33,768 nt of DNA from contig JASHRU010000006.1 in NCBI GenBank assembly GCA_030037225.1, forward strand, positions 1 through 33,768. The letters run 5' to 3'. Below are positions 33,584-33,768 of this stretch, one piece after another. How positions within the stretch are numbered: position 1 is the first letter of the stretch; the number at the start of each line of letters is the position of its first letter. Made by a program: the position numbers and the translations under genes. The notes below the pieces were generated by a model, which did no database searches, was not told where the DNA came from, and saw only the letters and a program-made list of their open reading frames with translations. This DNA is from Candidatus Acidiferrales bacterium. GTDB lineage: Bacteria > Acidobacteriota > Terriglobia > Acidiferrales > UBA7541.

Positions 33584-33768
33584 GTGCGTTCGAAATATCT
33601 ATTGATAGGGCTGGCCCTGGGACTCGCGCTGGCCGGCGTGTGCTGGTACGCGCTCTCGCGCCGCCCGGCGCCGGCTCACGCTCCTGCTGCTCATGAGGTT
33701 GTCGAGGCGCCGCCCGCACCCATCGCCCAGCAACTCGACGACATCGTCGCGAATTTCCGCAAGATCAT
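33584..33768 (+). CDS. start of a membrane-anchored protein (truncated by window edge)
   Basis: An open frame from GTG 33584 to the window end (61 complete codons) that is not in the ORF track. GGGAAGAGG lies 3-4 bases upstream. The translation begins with a basic residue and a hydrophobic segment (VRSKYLLIGLALGLALAGVCW), then a Pro/Ala-rich stretch (RRPAPAHAPAAHEVVEAPPAP) and QQLDDIVANFRKI. This looks like a signal anchor followed by a periplasmic linker. Family cannot be told from this fragment. It lies 174 bases after queG. Confidence 0.6.
   Translation, partial: MRSKYLLIGLALGLALAGVCWYALSRRPAPAHAPAAHEVVEAPPAPIAQQLDDIVANFRKI

Overview
The window is a high-GC chromosomal segment with dense, short-spaced genes on both strands. 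Several traits point to Acidobacteriota, perhaps the Terriglobia side: two tandem Ser/Thr kinases carrying TolB-like and TPR domains, DUF2203 and DUF255 proteins beside nadA, large secreted peptidases of the M28 and S9 families, and a Tes/MSS-type radical SAM protein. This assignment is inference from gene content; no 16S gene or marker search was available. I saw no tRNA, rRNA, CRISPR array, insertion sequence or phage gene.

Region 1 (1-4.3 kb, minus strand) is a cofactor block: moaA, nadA, a DUF2203 protein and a DUF255 protein that runs off the left edge. The leader of moaA folds into what looks like a molybdenum-cofactor (Moco) riboswitch. One strand of its closing helix can also pair with a downstream segment, which gives a plausible switching mechanism.

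Region 2 (4.3-12.7 kb) holds mostly single-gene units: an exported amidohydrolase divergent from an exported M28-type peptidase (in which one zinc ligand is replaced by proline), a saccharopine-dehydrogenase-like oxidoreductase, a DUF2461 protein, a stand-alone MetE-like methyltransferase, an epoxide-hydrolase-type enzyme and an exported metallo-beta-lactamase-fold protein.

Region 3 (12.8-19.5 kb, plus strand) holds two tandem paralogous protein kinases that share their promoters as well as their coding sequence. They are followed by a two-gene unit of a 1-Cys peroxiredoxin and an MBL-double-rhodanese fusion, fitting peroxide and persulfide handling. A perfect inverted repeat fills the promoter spacer in front of the peroxiredoxin gene.

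Region 4 (19.6-24.9 kb, minus strand) holds an ArsR-SRPBCC-DinB-FmdB-SRPBCC series and then a 717-residue radical SAM protein with its own promoter and terminator. That protein resembles the tetraether synthase / membrane-spanning lipid synthase family and is the most interesting coding gene here. A small secreted protein of unknown function lies upstream.

Region 5 (25.1-33.8 kb) holds an Arg-rich protein of unknown function divergent from an ion-transporter-superfamily permease, an S9/DPP-IV peptidase, a membrane-anchored NodB-fold protein divergent from queG, and the start of a membrane-anchored protein at the right edge.

Across the window, start sites fall into two classes. About a dozen genes have a clear Shine-Dalgarno sequence. 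About nine have none, but carry a -10-like hexamer 6-10 bases before the start codon, which suggests leaderless transcripts. All family names rest on reading motifs by eye; no database search was run.
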